The notes under the pieces are model-generated. The model made no database searches, had not been told where the DNA came from, and worked only from the letters and a program-made list of their open reading frames with translations. A DNA stretch of 64,000 nucleotides from Megalobrama amblycephala (taxonomy: Eukaryota; Chordata; Actinopteri; Cypriniformes; Xenocyprididae), in contig NC_063045.1 in NCBI RefSeq assembly GCF_018812025.1, positions 901,623 through 965,622 of the forward strand. The letters run 5' to 3'. The translations under genes and the position numbers were made by a program. Positions within the stretch are counted from its first letter, which is position 1, and every line of letters begins with the position of its first letter. Shown here piece by piece: positions 48,888-59,202 of this stretch.

Positions 48888-50159
48888 TGTTTGTGAGCTG
48901 ACCCTCTGGATTTCTCTTAAGTTCATTAGATTTTCTTGTTTCTTTCTCCTCTTCTTCTCTTTGTCTTTCCTGTTGTTTCTGTCTCTCCCATTCCTCTTGT
49001 TCTCTCTTCAGCTCCTCTTGCATCTTTCTCTCTTGATCCTCTATGTCCTTAATGTCTCTTTTATATTGTTTGTCTTTCTCTCTAAGTTCCTCTTCTTTTC
49101 TCTTTCTCTCTTTATCATGATTCCATCTTTGTTCCTCAATCATTATCTTAAATTTTCCTTTCTCTTCTTCATATTTCAACTGAAGATCTTCTCTCTCTTT
49201 CAGTCTTCTTTCTCTCTCTTGTTCGAGTCTCTGATTGAACTTATCCCACATTTCCTGTTCTTTCTCTCTTCTTTTCTCATCCTCTTCATTTCTTCTTTGA
49301 CTTTCCTGTCGTTTCTGTCTCTCCCAATCCTCCCGTTCTCTCTTCATCTCCTCTCGCATCTTTCTCTCATGTTCCTCTCTTTCTTTTATCTCTGTTTTAT
49401 ATCTTATTTCTCTCTTTCTAAATTCTTCTTCTCTTCTCTTACTGTTCTGTATCTCTTGCTTCCTTATCATCTTCATCTGATCTTTTTCTTCTTCATGTTT
49501 CATCACGAGCATCTTCTTTTCTTTTTCTTGTTTCTCTCTTTCCATCTCTCTGAACATCTTACATGAGTAGTAACTGTCTCCATTTTCTTTCACCATGTCA
49601 TCTATCTTCTTCAGTAGATCAGACACCTGTTTTCTGTCTTCTCGAGTCTTTTTATTATTGAACACATGGTATCTGCTTCCACACGCTTCAATCAGCTTCA
49701 TCAAAGGAGTTCCAGGATTTTCTAGATACTGTTCAATAGTTTTATTTTCCAGATCGTCTCCTCTGGTGAAGAGCACAATAGTGAACATTAATGAGTTTTC
49801 ACAAAATGTATCTTGAATGAGCTTCACTGATTGTTCCTCCTCTTCAGTGAATCGTCCCAGTGATATCAGTAAGAGGAACGCATGTGGTCCAGGCAGAATC
49901 ATGGAGATGCAGTTGCTGATTTCCCTCTGGATCTCCTTATTACTCAGTTTAGTATCAAACAGTCCTGGAGTGTCGATCACAGTAACATGTCGGCCGTTGA
50001 TTTTCATTGTTTCTTTCTTACACACTTTAGTAATCGACTGTTGAGATAGTTCTGCTTTGAATGCATCTTTTCCTAAAATGGTGTTTGCTGTTGAACTCTT
50101 CCCAACTCCAGTTTTACCCAGCAGCACAATCCTCAGTTCATTTGCTTTTTCTTTTGAAT
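48888..50159 (-). CDS. GIMAP/AIG1 GTPase exon with coiled coil (domain 4)
   Basis: It starts after a TTTAG acceptor (50161-50160) with two leftover bases. The sequence reads SKEKANELRIVLLGKTGVGKSSTANTIL, then DTPGLFDTKLS (G3), LPGPHAFLLLISLGRFTEEE (AIG1 box) and FTRGDDL (G4). All GTP-binding motifs are present, so it is probably an active GTPase. The second half is Lys/Glu/Arg-rich heptad sequence. At 48888 a strong donor A|GTAAGT leaves one base, so splicing onward in frame is possible. If unspliced, the frame ends eleven bases later at 48874-48876 (NSKSK, stop). No initiator ATG belongs naturally before the P-loop. It is best read as one domain exon of a GIMAP8-like gene with those at 54.8-62.2 kb, or as the last exon of its own gene. 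Confidence 0.83.
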
Positions 50160-50349
50160 CTAAAGATAGATCAAATTAAAAATAAAAAAATAAATAAATA
50201 AATAAATAATATACTCAATTTCAATTGAAGAAAGGCCTTTATCACAGTCTGCGTGTTGTCACATCTGGCTGCGATTAGTAGCATAAATTATTTTCCTCCT
50301 GCATTATTGTCAATAGAAGCTAGTCAATTTTAATACGAAAATTCAACTA
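50160..50349. other. Intron sequence with short simple repeat
   Basis: An (AAAT)n run near 50185-50207 lies just upstream of the GIMAP exon. Otherwise it is featureless. Confidence 0.4.
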
Positions 50350-52140
50350 ATTTAGAAGAAGTAAATAATGTCAATAATTGCACATACCTAGGAAAGCAAG
50401 GGAGCACAAAAAGACATACAAGCAAGTCTTGGAAAAGCTAGTGGTGCATTTGCCAGATTAAAGACAGTTTGGAAATTTAGCCAATACAGCACAACTACAA
50501 AGCTAGTTGAGCTCAAAAGTTTACATACCCCTTGCAGAATCTGCAAAAATGTTAATTGTTTTAACAAACTAAGAAGGATCATAAAAATTGCATGCTATTT
50601 TTTATTTAGTACTGTCCTGAATATGCTATTTCACATAACAGATGTTTACATAAAGTAAAAAAAAAAAAATAGCTGAATTTATAACAATAACGCCAATCAA
50701 AAGTTTACATAAACTTGGTTACTGTGTTTCTTTAACTGGATGATCCACGACTGTTTTTGTGTTTTGTGATGGTTGTTCATGAGTCTCTTGTTTGTCCTGA
50801 GCAGTTAAACTGAGCTCTGTTCTTCAGAAAAATCCTTCAGCTCCTGCAGATTCTTCAGTTTTCAAGCATCTTCTGCATATTTGAACCCTTTCCAGCAGCG
50901 ACTGAATGATTTTGAGATTCATCTTTTCACACTGAGGACAACTGAGGGTCTCAAACTCAACTATTAAAAAAGGTTCAAACATTCACTGATGCTCCAGAAC
51001 GAAACACGATGCATTAAGAGCCGGGGGGTGAAAACTTTTGAACAGGATGATGTGCAAAATTTTCTTATTTTGTTTAAATATATTAAGGATTTAAAGATAG
51101 ATATATTTAAAGATATTTTTTTCATTTAGTTCTGCCCTTCTGAAGCAACAGAAGATAGTTTCATGTTTCCCAGAATACAAAAAAAAGTACAATTTATCCT
51201 GTTCAAAAGTTTTCACGCCCCGACTCTTAATGCATCGTGTTTCCTTCTGGAGCATCAGTGAATGTTTGAACCTTGTTTAATAGTTGTGTTTGAGTCCATC
51301 AGTTGTCCTCAGTGTGAAAAGACGGATCTGAAAATCATTCAGTCACTGCTGGAAAGGGTTCAAATATGCAGAAGATGCTTGAAAACTGAAGAATCTGCAG
51401 GAGCTGAAGGATTTTTCTGAAGAACAGAGCTCAGAACAAACAAGATACTCATGAACAACCATCACAAAACACACAAACAGTCGTGGATCATCAGGTAACC
51501 ACACACAGTATTGAGAATCAATGGTTCACATACTTATGAATGGAGTTATTTTAATAAATTCAGCTATTGTTTTGTCTTGTGAACTATATGTAAACATCTT
51601 TTATGTAAAATATCTTACTCAGGACAGTAGTAAATAAAAAAAATGCAATTTTCATGATTCTTCTTATTTTGTTAAAATGATTAACATTTTTGCAGATTCT
51701 GCAAGGGGTATGTAAACTTTCGAGCTCAACTATACATCTGTACAACAGTTTTGACAAACCAGTCTTGCTGTATGGCAAGTTACTAAGGGTGACAAGATCA
51801 GCGCCTTCCACAGTGGATGCCTTAGGAAGATATGTTGTATATTCTGGCCTATGAAAATCACCATTGAAGAGCTGTATAGGAGAGCAAAGAGTCAAAGCGT
51901 GGTCATTGAGATGAGATCAAGCACCATAGCATCCAATGGCTTGGATGGTGATGTCCTTAGAATGGAACAGGACCGAATTCCAAAGACTGCCCTGAGATGG
52001 AAACCACCAATGGCAGAACTAAATGAAATGGGTCTGTCATGGGGCGAGGCGCAGTACACCACAAATGACCGAGCCAGGTGGAAGCAAATCATTGATACCT
52101 TATGTCCCAATAGGAATGAAGCAGAGTAAGTAAGTATATG
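50350..52140 (+). pseudogene. LINE reverse-transcriptase C-terminal relic, split by a MITE
   Basis: Before the MITE the DNA reads, in broken frames, CTYLGKQGS, KARGAFARLKTVW-like and YSTTTKL. After it come LYG-, TFHTKCLRRI-like and ELYRRAKSQSVVIEM. This is the region after the reverse transcriptase palm in a non-LTR element different from the L2/CR1 copies. It is heavily decayed. The 92-codon frame at 51851-52129 covers its end. Confidence 0.55.
50506..51730. mobile_element. Long foldback MITE with Tc1-like ends
   Basis: The left end GTTGAGCTCAAAAGTTTACA, then TACCCCTTGCAGAATCTGCA, is inverted at the right end. TA flanks both sides (50504-50505, 51731-51732) and removal rejoins the LINE relic. 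The palindrome continues inward (AACACGATGCATTAAGAGCC against GGGCGTGAAA...GACTCTTAATGCATCGTG), so almost the whole 1.2 kb can fold back. Terminal GTTGA...AGTTTACATACC resembles the ends of the Sleeping Beauty-like Tc1 group. No transposase. Confidence 0.85.
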
Positions 52141-52460
52141 TCTTGGTCCAAGGTGCCACGATTGTCTATGAGGATATTTGCGTATCTCGAAAAACATGGC
52201 TGTCATCAACCAATGAAGTTTGAGCACCTATTAGACAAGGTTAAAGGTGGCCAATCGGAACAAAACTCAGTGGGCCTGTTTGGCTTGTGGCTCAAGAGGT
52301 CTGTGAAAAAATTTGAAAGAAATTGGCCACTGGGTGGTGCTATCACAATCTATGCCTTGTGTACCATGTGTTATTTCATGCATACACACAATATTCATAT
52401 CACATGTTAGATTTCCTTTTTTGAACAAATCTCTCTCAAGAACAGAATATTTGAGAATAT
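52141..52460. other. Dispersed repeat-like non-coding segment
   Basis: No gene. TGGCCACTGGGTGGTGCTAT and nearby text look like the left part of a repeat whose other part follows at 53360-53740. Confidence 0.3.
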
Positions 52461-52468
52461 ACATATAT

Positions 52469-52543
<75 letters not shown>

Positions 52544-52558
52544 TACATATATATATAT
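52461..52558. repeat. (CA)n/(TA)n microsatellite
   Basis: Alternating ACACAC and TATATA blocks of 14-34 bases. Confidence 0.98.
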
Positions 52559-53299
52559 TAGGGCTGTCAAAATAATGCGTTAATTTCGATTAATTAATCT
52601 GAGAAAAAATAACGCGTTAAAAAAATAATGCAGATTAATCCATTCCGTATTGAACCTGGAGCCGTTCTCGTGTGCGCGAGTTCTCTTTGTCTTCAAAGTA
52701 AGCACCGTCTTTGCACTCTCTCTACCTCACACATAATAGCAAGTGTGGTTAGTAAAATTAGCCTTAATAATCCACAATATTTTCAGGTTATTTAAATGTC
52801 AATGTGTAGTAAATTAGGCCTACCTATAAAATCAGTTAGTTTAGACTGGAGTGAGGTGAAACCAGAACAAAGCAAGTTGTTGTTAGCTAGGTGCATTCAA
52901 TTGTATATGGTAGAAAATTATATTATTAGTTAATAACTTCTAAATGCTACTTTTTAATACTTTTCAGGTTTAGCAAAAAAAAGCATCTTCTCTTACAAAG
53001 CTATAAAATCACTTTTTTTTTCTTTCAAGAAAGAATTACAGTGAGAGTGACGGGTACTTTATTGTCAGTATCAGGCTCGCAGATCACGTGGGTAGGGCAC
53101 TTTTTACTGTTTGTGTGGATGACCATGTCTGTCACCACCGAAGACCATTTTTGACCCAGGAAAAACCCTGCATTGATTCATTTGAATTGAAAAATTTAAT
53201 ACTTTCACAGCAAAAATTGTGTATGCGATTAATTTAGATTAATTAATCACAGAGTATGTAATTAATTAGATTAAAATGTTTAATCGATTGACAGCCCTA

Positions 53300-53300
<1 letters not shown>
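52559..53300. mobile_element. Non-autonomous DNA element with TAGGGCTGTCAA ends
   Basis: The left end TAGGGCTGTCAAAATAATGC and right end TTTAATCGATTGACAGCCCTA are inverted. The sub-terminal regions share TTAATTAATC motifs. It is inserted in a TA microsatellite, so a TA or longer duplication cannot be told from the repeat. No transposase frame. Confidence 0.78.

Positions 53301-53356
<56 letters not shown>
53301..53356. repeat. (TA)n microsatellite
   Basis: About 25 TA units with one G interruption. Confidence 0.98.
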
Positions 53357-53357
<1 letters not shown>

Positions 53358-54795
53358 CTACTCCTAGATTTTTTGCTCAAACTCGATAAAACCACTGCAG
53401 TACAATTCTCTGGTCAAAAAGCATTTGGATAGCTATAACAGGGTCATTTAGAAAATGTGTGTGGCCAACTGTACACAAAAGCCTAAATGATTCCTAAATG
53501 AAATTTAGAACTTAAATTAGGTAAGCACCCAAAGAATGGATATCGGACCATAGGTAGCTCTGTAACTGTTACAAAGATAAAAATTACATTGGATTACTAA
53601 AAATGGTCTGTTGCATCTCTGATTTAGGGGCTAAATTTTGTTTACAGGCTAAATAATATATCTTTTTATAATTGTGCTTAAATGACTTAAAGTCATCGAA
53701 CCCCAGTAACTGCAGCTTGCAGCTATATTTTTAATGTTATTAATTTTTATTTTTACATCAAATTTATTATGATTAATCTACCATTCTGTCCACAGTAAAA
53801 TGCTTTTCTACACTCAATTACTGCATTAAAACCCAAACTGGAGGATATCACTCGTTATGTGATAGTGATAAAAAATTTCTCTGACCTAGCGATTGAAACT
53901 TTTACCTCGCAAGTACAATTGATTCAAAAACATTTAACATTTAACTGTTGAGGTTTACAAAAATACTATTATGTTATAGGCTAAAGGACACACTGTCAAT
54001 ACAATATTTTCGCCAAGCATTCGCAAAACTTTTTAAATGATGAATATGGCTTCATATGTTTTGATTCCAGCCTAAATGCTGTCACAACAATACTACACCA
54101 GATTTACTATGCTGCACACAAGTACACACTAATTTAAACACTTGTATACATGAGTCGAAACCTGATTAGAGATTTGATTGTAGCCACTGCTCATCAAAGT
54201 TTTTTAAAAGCTGCTCACTGCAGAGCTAATGGGTGGAGATTGTCGTCCAGCCACACCTTAAACCCACCCAACCCTACCCATAAACCCAACATGGTCAAGC
54301 TCCACCCAAGCTCCACCCAAGCTCCGCCCAGGCCCCTGTTGTAGGTTCATTTTGTAAATGATGGCCATTATGTGTTTCCATTTAAATCATGAAATATGCA
54401 TCGGAATAACATGAACGATTTTGGTTGTTGTTTCATTTAATCCAATTAATGATTGTAAAGGTTGGTGTGTTTAGAAGTATTTGTGCTGAATTGTACATAA
54501 ATAAATCACAACAATCTGGTGCTATGGGTGTATGCATTGATACAGGCTGCAACAAAAAAACATTTTACACTACTATTTGAAGCCTCCACTCTTTTCAAAT
54601 GCTGAAGTGTGATAAAGGCCTATTGTCAATCATCTAGGTGATGAGAGAATATAATGTATAATTTATACTGAAGCGTAATGTGCTACTTATTATTTATTCT
54701 GAATTTTGCATATAATGTCATTTTTTTTGTCCCACAAGTGTAGACTTTTGCATTTGTGAAATATGTTTATTCCAAGCAGATTTTTTGATCGTTAC
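53357..54795. other. Intron or intergenic DNA between GIMAP exons
   Basis: AT-rich, no gene. AGCTCCACCCA is repeated two to three times near 54297-54330 in a short CCACCC-rich stretch. Confidence 0.4.
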
Positions 54796-55392
54796 CTTGT
54801 GAATGGATTCTTCTCTTCATTTCTTCAAATTTCAGCAGTTTTCCCATCTGTGCCTCCAGAAATGTCTCTGTGGAGAAAAACCCTTGTCTGTTTTCTTTCA
54901 CCATCTGCTCCAATTTCTCCACCAACAAAGACAGTTGTGTGTTTGGGCCAATGGAATGATGCCGTCCTCCAAAACTCTCAATGACAGACTGTGTTTCTTC
55001 ATTCAGTTCTGCTGTCTGATGCTCTGGATTCTGGTATATGAGGATCATGATGTGTTTGTTGATTCTTGAGCTGAATATCTTCTGGATCTTCTCCATTTCT
55101 GCTCTGTCTTCATTATTAAGTGAACCACCAGGAACAATGAGGAGGAACACATGAACTCCAGGATCACAGAGAGACACACAGCGGAGAGTCTGACGCATCA
55201 CTTCCTCCTCTGAGAGCCGAGTGAGAGCTGGAAGCTCCAGCAGATTGATCAGACGTCCATAAAGCTCCACTTGCCGTCTCATACATTCTGAGCTGAGTTG
55301 TGATCCTCTCTCGCTCTGGTTCAGGATCAGGTTTGATATGAAAGATTTTAAATTTTCATTCCCACACAGAACCAGATTCAGCTTCACACCCT
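54796..55392 (-). CDS. GIMAP/AIG1-like domain exon, P-loop lost (domain 3)
   Basis: Exon from a TTTCAG acceptor (55395-55393) to a CAAG|GTAACG donor (54796), 597 bases, phase 1 at both sides. The domain reads GVKLNLVLCGNENLKSFISN where a P-loop would be, LLELPALTRLSEEEVMR in place of DTPGL, and CDPGVHVFLLIVPGGSLN for the AIG1 box. It keeps the fold signature but no GKS/T motif, so it probably does not bind GTP normally. This is as seen in parts of GIMAP8, which has several AIG1 domains. It is very similar to domain 2 and likely arose by tandem exon duplication. The apparent ATG at 55406-55408 lies in the intron and is not the start. Confidence 0.82.
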
Positions 55393-55803
55393 CTGAAATG
55401 AGCAACAACGTAGTTTAGCAATAAGATTCAATGTAAAAAGTTAGAATATGCTGCATTCACATCACATAAGAATTATTGTAATCAGGACTGTACTGTAATT
55501 TACTGTACTGTCATTTAGAGGAAGTGTTTAAGGATGTCCCATTTACAGAGGACATGTTCTTGTGTCCTTTAACATTGTTTTTTGTTTTGCAAAATAAACT
55601 AGACAGATGTCGTAAATTTTATCTACAAAAGGTTTAAGGTTATTTTTGAGTCCATAGATAGCTTATTTATAAAAAGGGCATTATTTCATGTATGGTTCAC
55701 CCAGTAGGCTACGGATCTACTGTACTGTGAATAACCTGTAGGCTTATTACTACTGTATTTTCACAAAGACGCTTTATTCATAAAATTAAATGAATTCACT
55801 CAC
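55393..55803. other. Intron between GIMAP domain exons 2 and 3
   Basis: 411 bases, GT...AG on the minus strand, AT-rich, without a recognisable element. Confidence 0.7.
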
Positions 55804-56463
55804 CCAGTGTCTTGATCTTCTCCTGTAACTCTTTGATGTCATTCTCTCTCTTACTCAGTTTCTCCTCTAGTTCATGTCTGACTCTCTTCTCTTGAGCTCT
55901 CATGTATGTCTGGAGTGAATAGGGTTCAATCTTCAGGCTGTCTATACCATTTAGCATCTTTAAGATCCCTCCATTGTTTTTATGGTCCTTTAACCCCATT
56001 ATATAGTACCAACTCCCATAGAGACTCACGATCCTCTGAGATTCTGTGGCTAAAACAAAATCTGACACACTTTTGTCAACAGTGAGTTCAGAAGTGAAAA
56101 GAACTATGAAGTGCTGATTGGAGTTGAATATTGTTCGAATCTTCTCCATTTCTGCTTTTTCTTCATAAGTCAGTGGAGTGACTGGAATAATGAGGATGAA
56201 CACATGAACTCCAGGATCACAGAGAGACACACAGTTGAGAGTCTCCCGCATCACTTCCTCCTCTGAGAGCCGAGTGAGAGCTGGAAACTCTATCACAGTG
56301 ATCTGACGTCCTTGAATTGTTCCTTCTTTCTTCACACACACTTTACTCATCTCTTTCTGATGTTTGCTTGGTTTCCCTCTAATCATTTTAGACACTGAGG
56401 TCTTGAGTGTTGTATTATATCCACACAGCACAATGTTCAGCTTTGTTTTTCCAGAAGTAGTCC
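55804..56463 (-). CDS. GIMAP/AIG1-like domain exon, P-loop lost (domain 2)
   Basis: Exon from TTTTCAG (56466-56464) to CTGG|GTGAGT (55804), 660 bases, phase 1-1. It reads TKLNIVLCGYNTTLKTSVSKM (degenerate P-loop), VIEFPALTRLSEEEVMRE (no DTPG), CDPGVHVFILIIPVTPLTYEE, and LFTSELTV where G4 should be. It ends in a short Lys/Glu-rich helix (LEEKLSKRENDIKELQEKIK). The joining base G plus AG from the next exon makes a Glu codon, so domain 3 follows in frame. Likely a non-catalytic domain of a GIMAP8-like chain. The open frame continuing to TGA at 55796 is read-through of the donor. Confidence 0.83.
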
Positions 56464-56592
56464 CTGAAAACATTAGTTAGAGACGTGAGTTTCAAATGAG
56501 TTTTGGTAACAAAATCTACACTTCCTTGAAGGATTAGTTCACTTTCAAATGAAAATTAGCCCAAGCTTTTCTCACCCTCAAACCATCCTAGG
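56464..56592. repeat. Dispersed repeat, left part
   Basis: AAGGATTAGTTCACTTTCAA ... CTCACCCTCAAACCATCCTA also occurs inverted at 59040-59115. It continues after the hAT MITE at 56886. Confidence 0.6.
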
Positions 56593-56885
56593 CAGGGACG
56601 GACTGGGACTAAAAAACGGCCCTGGACTTTGACTAAGCCCAGCCCAAAGCAATCGGCGCGTGGAAACTCGACAACAACAACAATAACGCCTGGCATGAGT
56701 GTCACAAGACTTTAATTGTGGCTCATGATACTATACCATCCAAATTATAGCAATAGCACTGATGTTGACTAATAGTGAGGGGAAAAAAACAGGTGATGAC
56801 TGCGTGCGTGGCGGGTGGTGGGCCGTCCTGGAGTACCGGCCGTTCTGTGATTCTCCAGATCACACAGATGGCCAGTCCGCCCCTG
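56593..56885. mobile_element. hAT-type MITE, 293 bp
   Basis: Ends CAGGGACGGACTGG and CCAGTCCGCCCCTG (inverted, one change) flanked by a perfect 8-bp duplication ATCCTAGG (56585-56592, 56886-56893). Non-coding. It splits the surrounding dispersed repeat. Confidence 0.92.
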
Positions 56886-56893
56886 ATCCTAGG

Positions 56894-57384
56894 TGTATAT
56901 GACTTTCTTCTTTCTGATGAACACAATCTGGGTTATATTAATAAATATCCTGACACATCCAAGCTTTATAATGGCAGTGAACAGGGGTCACGAGTACCCA
57001 GATAGCAACATTGAGTCGGCCCAGATTTGGCCCATATCTGGCCCATGTGGAATGATGATCTGGCCCACATGCTGCATGGAATGACAGTGAGTGTGTGGGC
57101 CGCTTCTGTTTGCCAGATCTGAGCCACAAGCAGGCCATATCAATGCCACATGTCAGCCAAGAGCAAAGAAATAAACTTAAACTGGACCTTATCTGAGCCA
57201 TAAAATCTGTGTATATTAAATATAGAGTCATCCCAGCCTAATACGCTTGTTTTGATAATCACTGAAGGAAAGAAGAGCCACAGCCTTAGATGAAATCAAA
57301 TGAAGATAAAATACATGAAATCTCTGAAGATCTGATTAAACAACTCCACAAACAGCATTACCAGCTTCACTTATTACTAACCAG
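56894..57384. other. Dispersed repeats, non-coding
   Basis: It continues the 56464 repeat through TTTATAATGGCAGTGAACA. From 56997 ACCCAGATAGCAACATTGAG begins another repeat with GGCCCATATCTGGCCCATGT motifs, whose terminus ACCCAGATAGC is shared with the element at 59203. Confidence 0.55.
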
Positions 57385-57490
57385 GGTAGCGTTTCCCAAA
57401 GGCATCGTAAGCCTAAGTTGATCGTAGCTCCATCGAAACCAATGGAGCTACGATCAACGTAGGCTTATGATGCTTTTGGGAAACGCTACC
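57385..57490. mobile_element. Near-perfect 106-bp palindrome (tiny MITE)
   Basis: GGTAGCGTTTCCCAAAGGCA ... GTTGATCGTAGCTCCAT is followed after a short loop by its inverse with few mismatches. The arms are about 46 bases. A transcript would form a long hairpin. Confidence 0.88.
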
Positions 57491-58530
57491 CAGACTGACT
57501 TTATTTCTGTATGACGTTTACAGTTCTTTCTGAAAATTAACACTGGTTTAACTCTGTGTTTCATTTGAAGTCACCATAACGGTGATTAGGCAAGGCAAGG
57601 CACTTTTATTTGTATAGCACATTTCATACACAATGGTAATTCAAAGTGCTTTACATAAAGAAGAATAATAAAAATAGAACATAAGGAATAGAAATAACAG
57701 TACAAACTGAATTTTGCTATCTGGATGGATGAGCTAGGAAGTCTCAGGGAGTTTTTTTGTTGTTGTTGTTGTTGTTGTCCGTCAGAGTGGATCTAAACGG
57801 ATCTATCCATCAGAGCGGATCTGAATGGATCTTCCTCACACGACAGGACTGCTACCTGTTAAGGCACTTCAAACTGATAAACAAAGTTTCAATCTCCCCT
57901 TTTGCCAAGACACCTCAAACTGCACCACACAGCCCTAATCCCCCTTCCGGAGATATCTTATCTATGCAACGCAGTTCAAATTTCCCCTTTGGAAAGTGTC
58001 CTGACTGTAATCCAGAGATATCTTAACCATGCACCACAGCTCAAATTTCCCCATGGTTTGTCCCCTTATCCAAATTTACCAAATTTTAACCTAATCACAA
58101 ATGCTTTCTTCCTAATTCTCCCAGCACTTTCAACCAGACAGCAATATGTAAAATGCATTAAAAGTCAGAATAACAAGATGATACATAAAAGACATAAAAT
58201 ACATTAAAAATGAAATAAAAACAGTAAAAGGAATTAAAAGAATAAAAAGATAAAATGCAAACAGTTTGGACATAGCACAGTGCTCAATCAGCAAATGCAT
58301 AGATAAAAAGATGTGTTCACATAAGTGTTCACATTAGTTTGGCTCTTAACTCTTATTAAATGTTTGTCTTCTTTGGCTGCTGTGAAAGCGTGTTTGTAAA
58401 ACAGAATAGCTAAAATAGCTAAAACTGGCCAGATCATCATTCCACATGTGCCAGATGGGCTGACACAATGTTCCTATCTCTATATGAGCTAAATAAAGTA
58501 CTTCCATCCACATCCATCCATCAAAAACGT
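57491..58530. other. Non-coding DNA with an inverted LINE tail
   Basis: 57594-57660 (GCAAGGCAAGGCACTTTTAT, then TCAAAGTGCTTTACAT) is the reverse of the (TTGCC)n-tailed LINE end seen at 38838. A LINE/SINE-like relic therefore lies here on the minus strand, extending toward about 58290. A (TTG)n run lies at 57758-57778. Confidence 0.55.
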
Positions 58531-58915
58531 ACTTCACACAGCTCCGGGGGTTCATAAAGGCCTTCTGAAGCGAAGAGATGTGTTTGTGTAAAAAAATATC
58601 CATATGTAACAAGTGATGAAGTAAAATATCTTGCTTCTGCCAAACCGCCTTCCGTATTCAATTCATGAAGAAAATGTAAAACTCCTACAGTTCACAAAGC
58701 TTCGATACGACCTAAGCCTTCTCTATTCAAGTTATGGAAAAAGAGTAACCGACGCAACGTCAGTTTACACTTTCTTCATACGTTTAATAAGGAAGGTGGA
58801 CTGGCAGAAGCTAGATACTTTACTTCATAACTTGCTATATATGGATATTTTTCTTACACAAACACAAAGCATCGCTTCAGAAGGCCTTTATTAACCCCCT
58901 GGAGCCATGTGGAGT
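58531..58915. repeat. Foldback segment
   Basis: AAAGGCCTTCTGAAGCGAAG ... TTTGTGTAAAAAAATATCCAT (58555-58605) is inverted at 58838-58890 (ATGGATATTTTTCTTACACA ... CGCTTCAGAAGGCCTTTATT). No coding potential of note. Confidence 0.75.
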
Positions 58916-59202
58916 ACATTTATGATGCATGGAGGCCCTTTCTTCAGCTCATACTCACTGGTCTTGTTCACTGCCATTATAAAGCTTAGATGTGTCAGGA
59001 TATTTATTAATATATCTACGTTCAACAGAAAGAAAAAGTCATATACACCTGGGATGGCTTGAGGGTGAGTAAAGCTTGGACTTATTTTCATTTTAAAGTG
59101 AACTAATCCTTTAAACAACTCCAATAATATTATATTTTAATATGTTTTAGGTGAAGATTGACAGTATTACTCAAATTGTGTCTGAAGACTGTATTCAGCT
59201 GC
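58916..59202. repeat. Inverted copy of the 56464/56886 dispersed repeat
   Basis: Reads ACTGCCATTATAAAGCTTAG and TATACACCTGGGATGGCTTG ... AGTGAACTAATCCTTT, the reverse of 56520-56970 without the hAT insertion. It therefore shows the empty site of that MITE. Confidence 0.7.
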
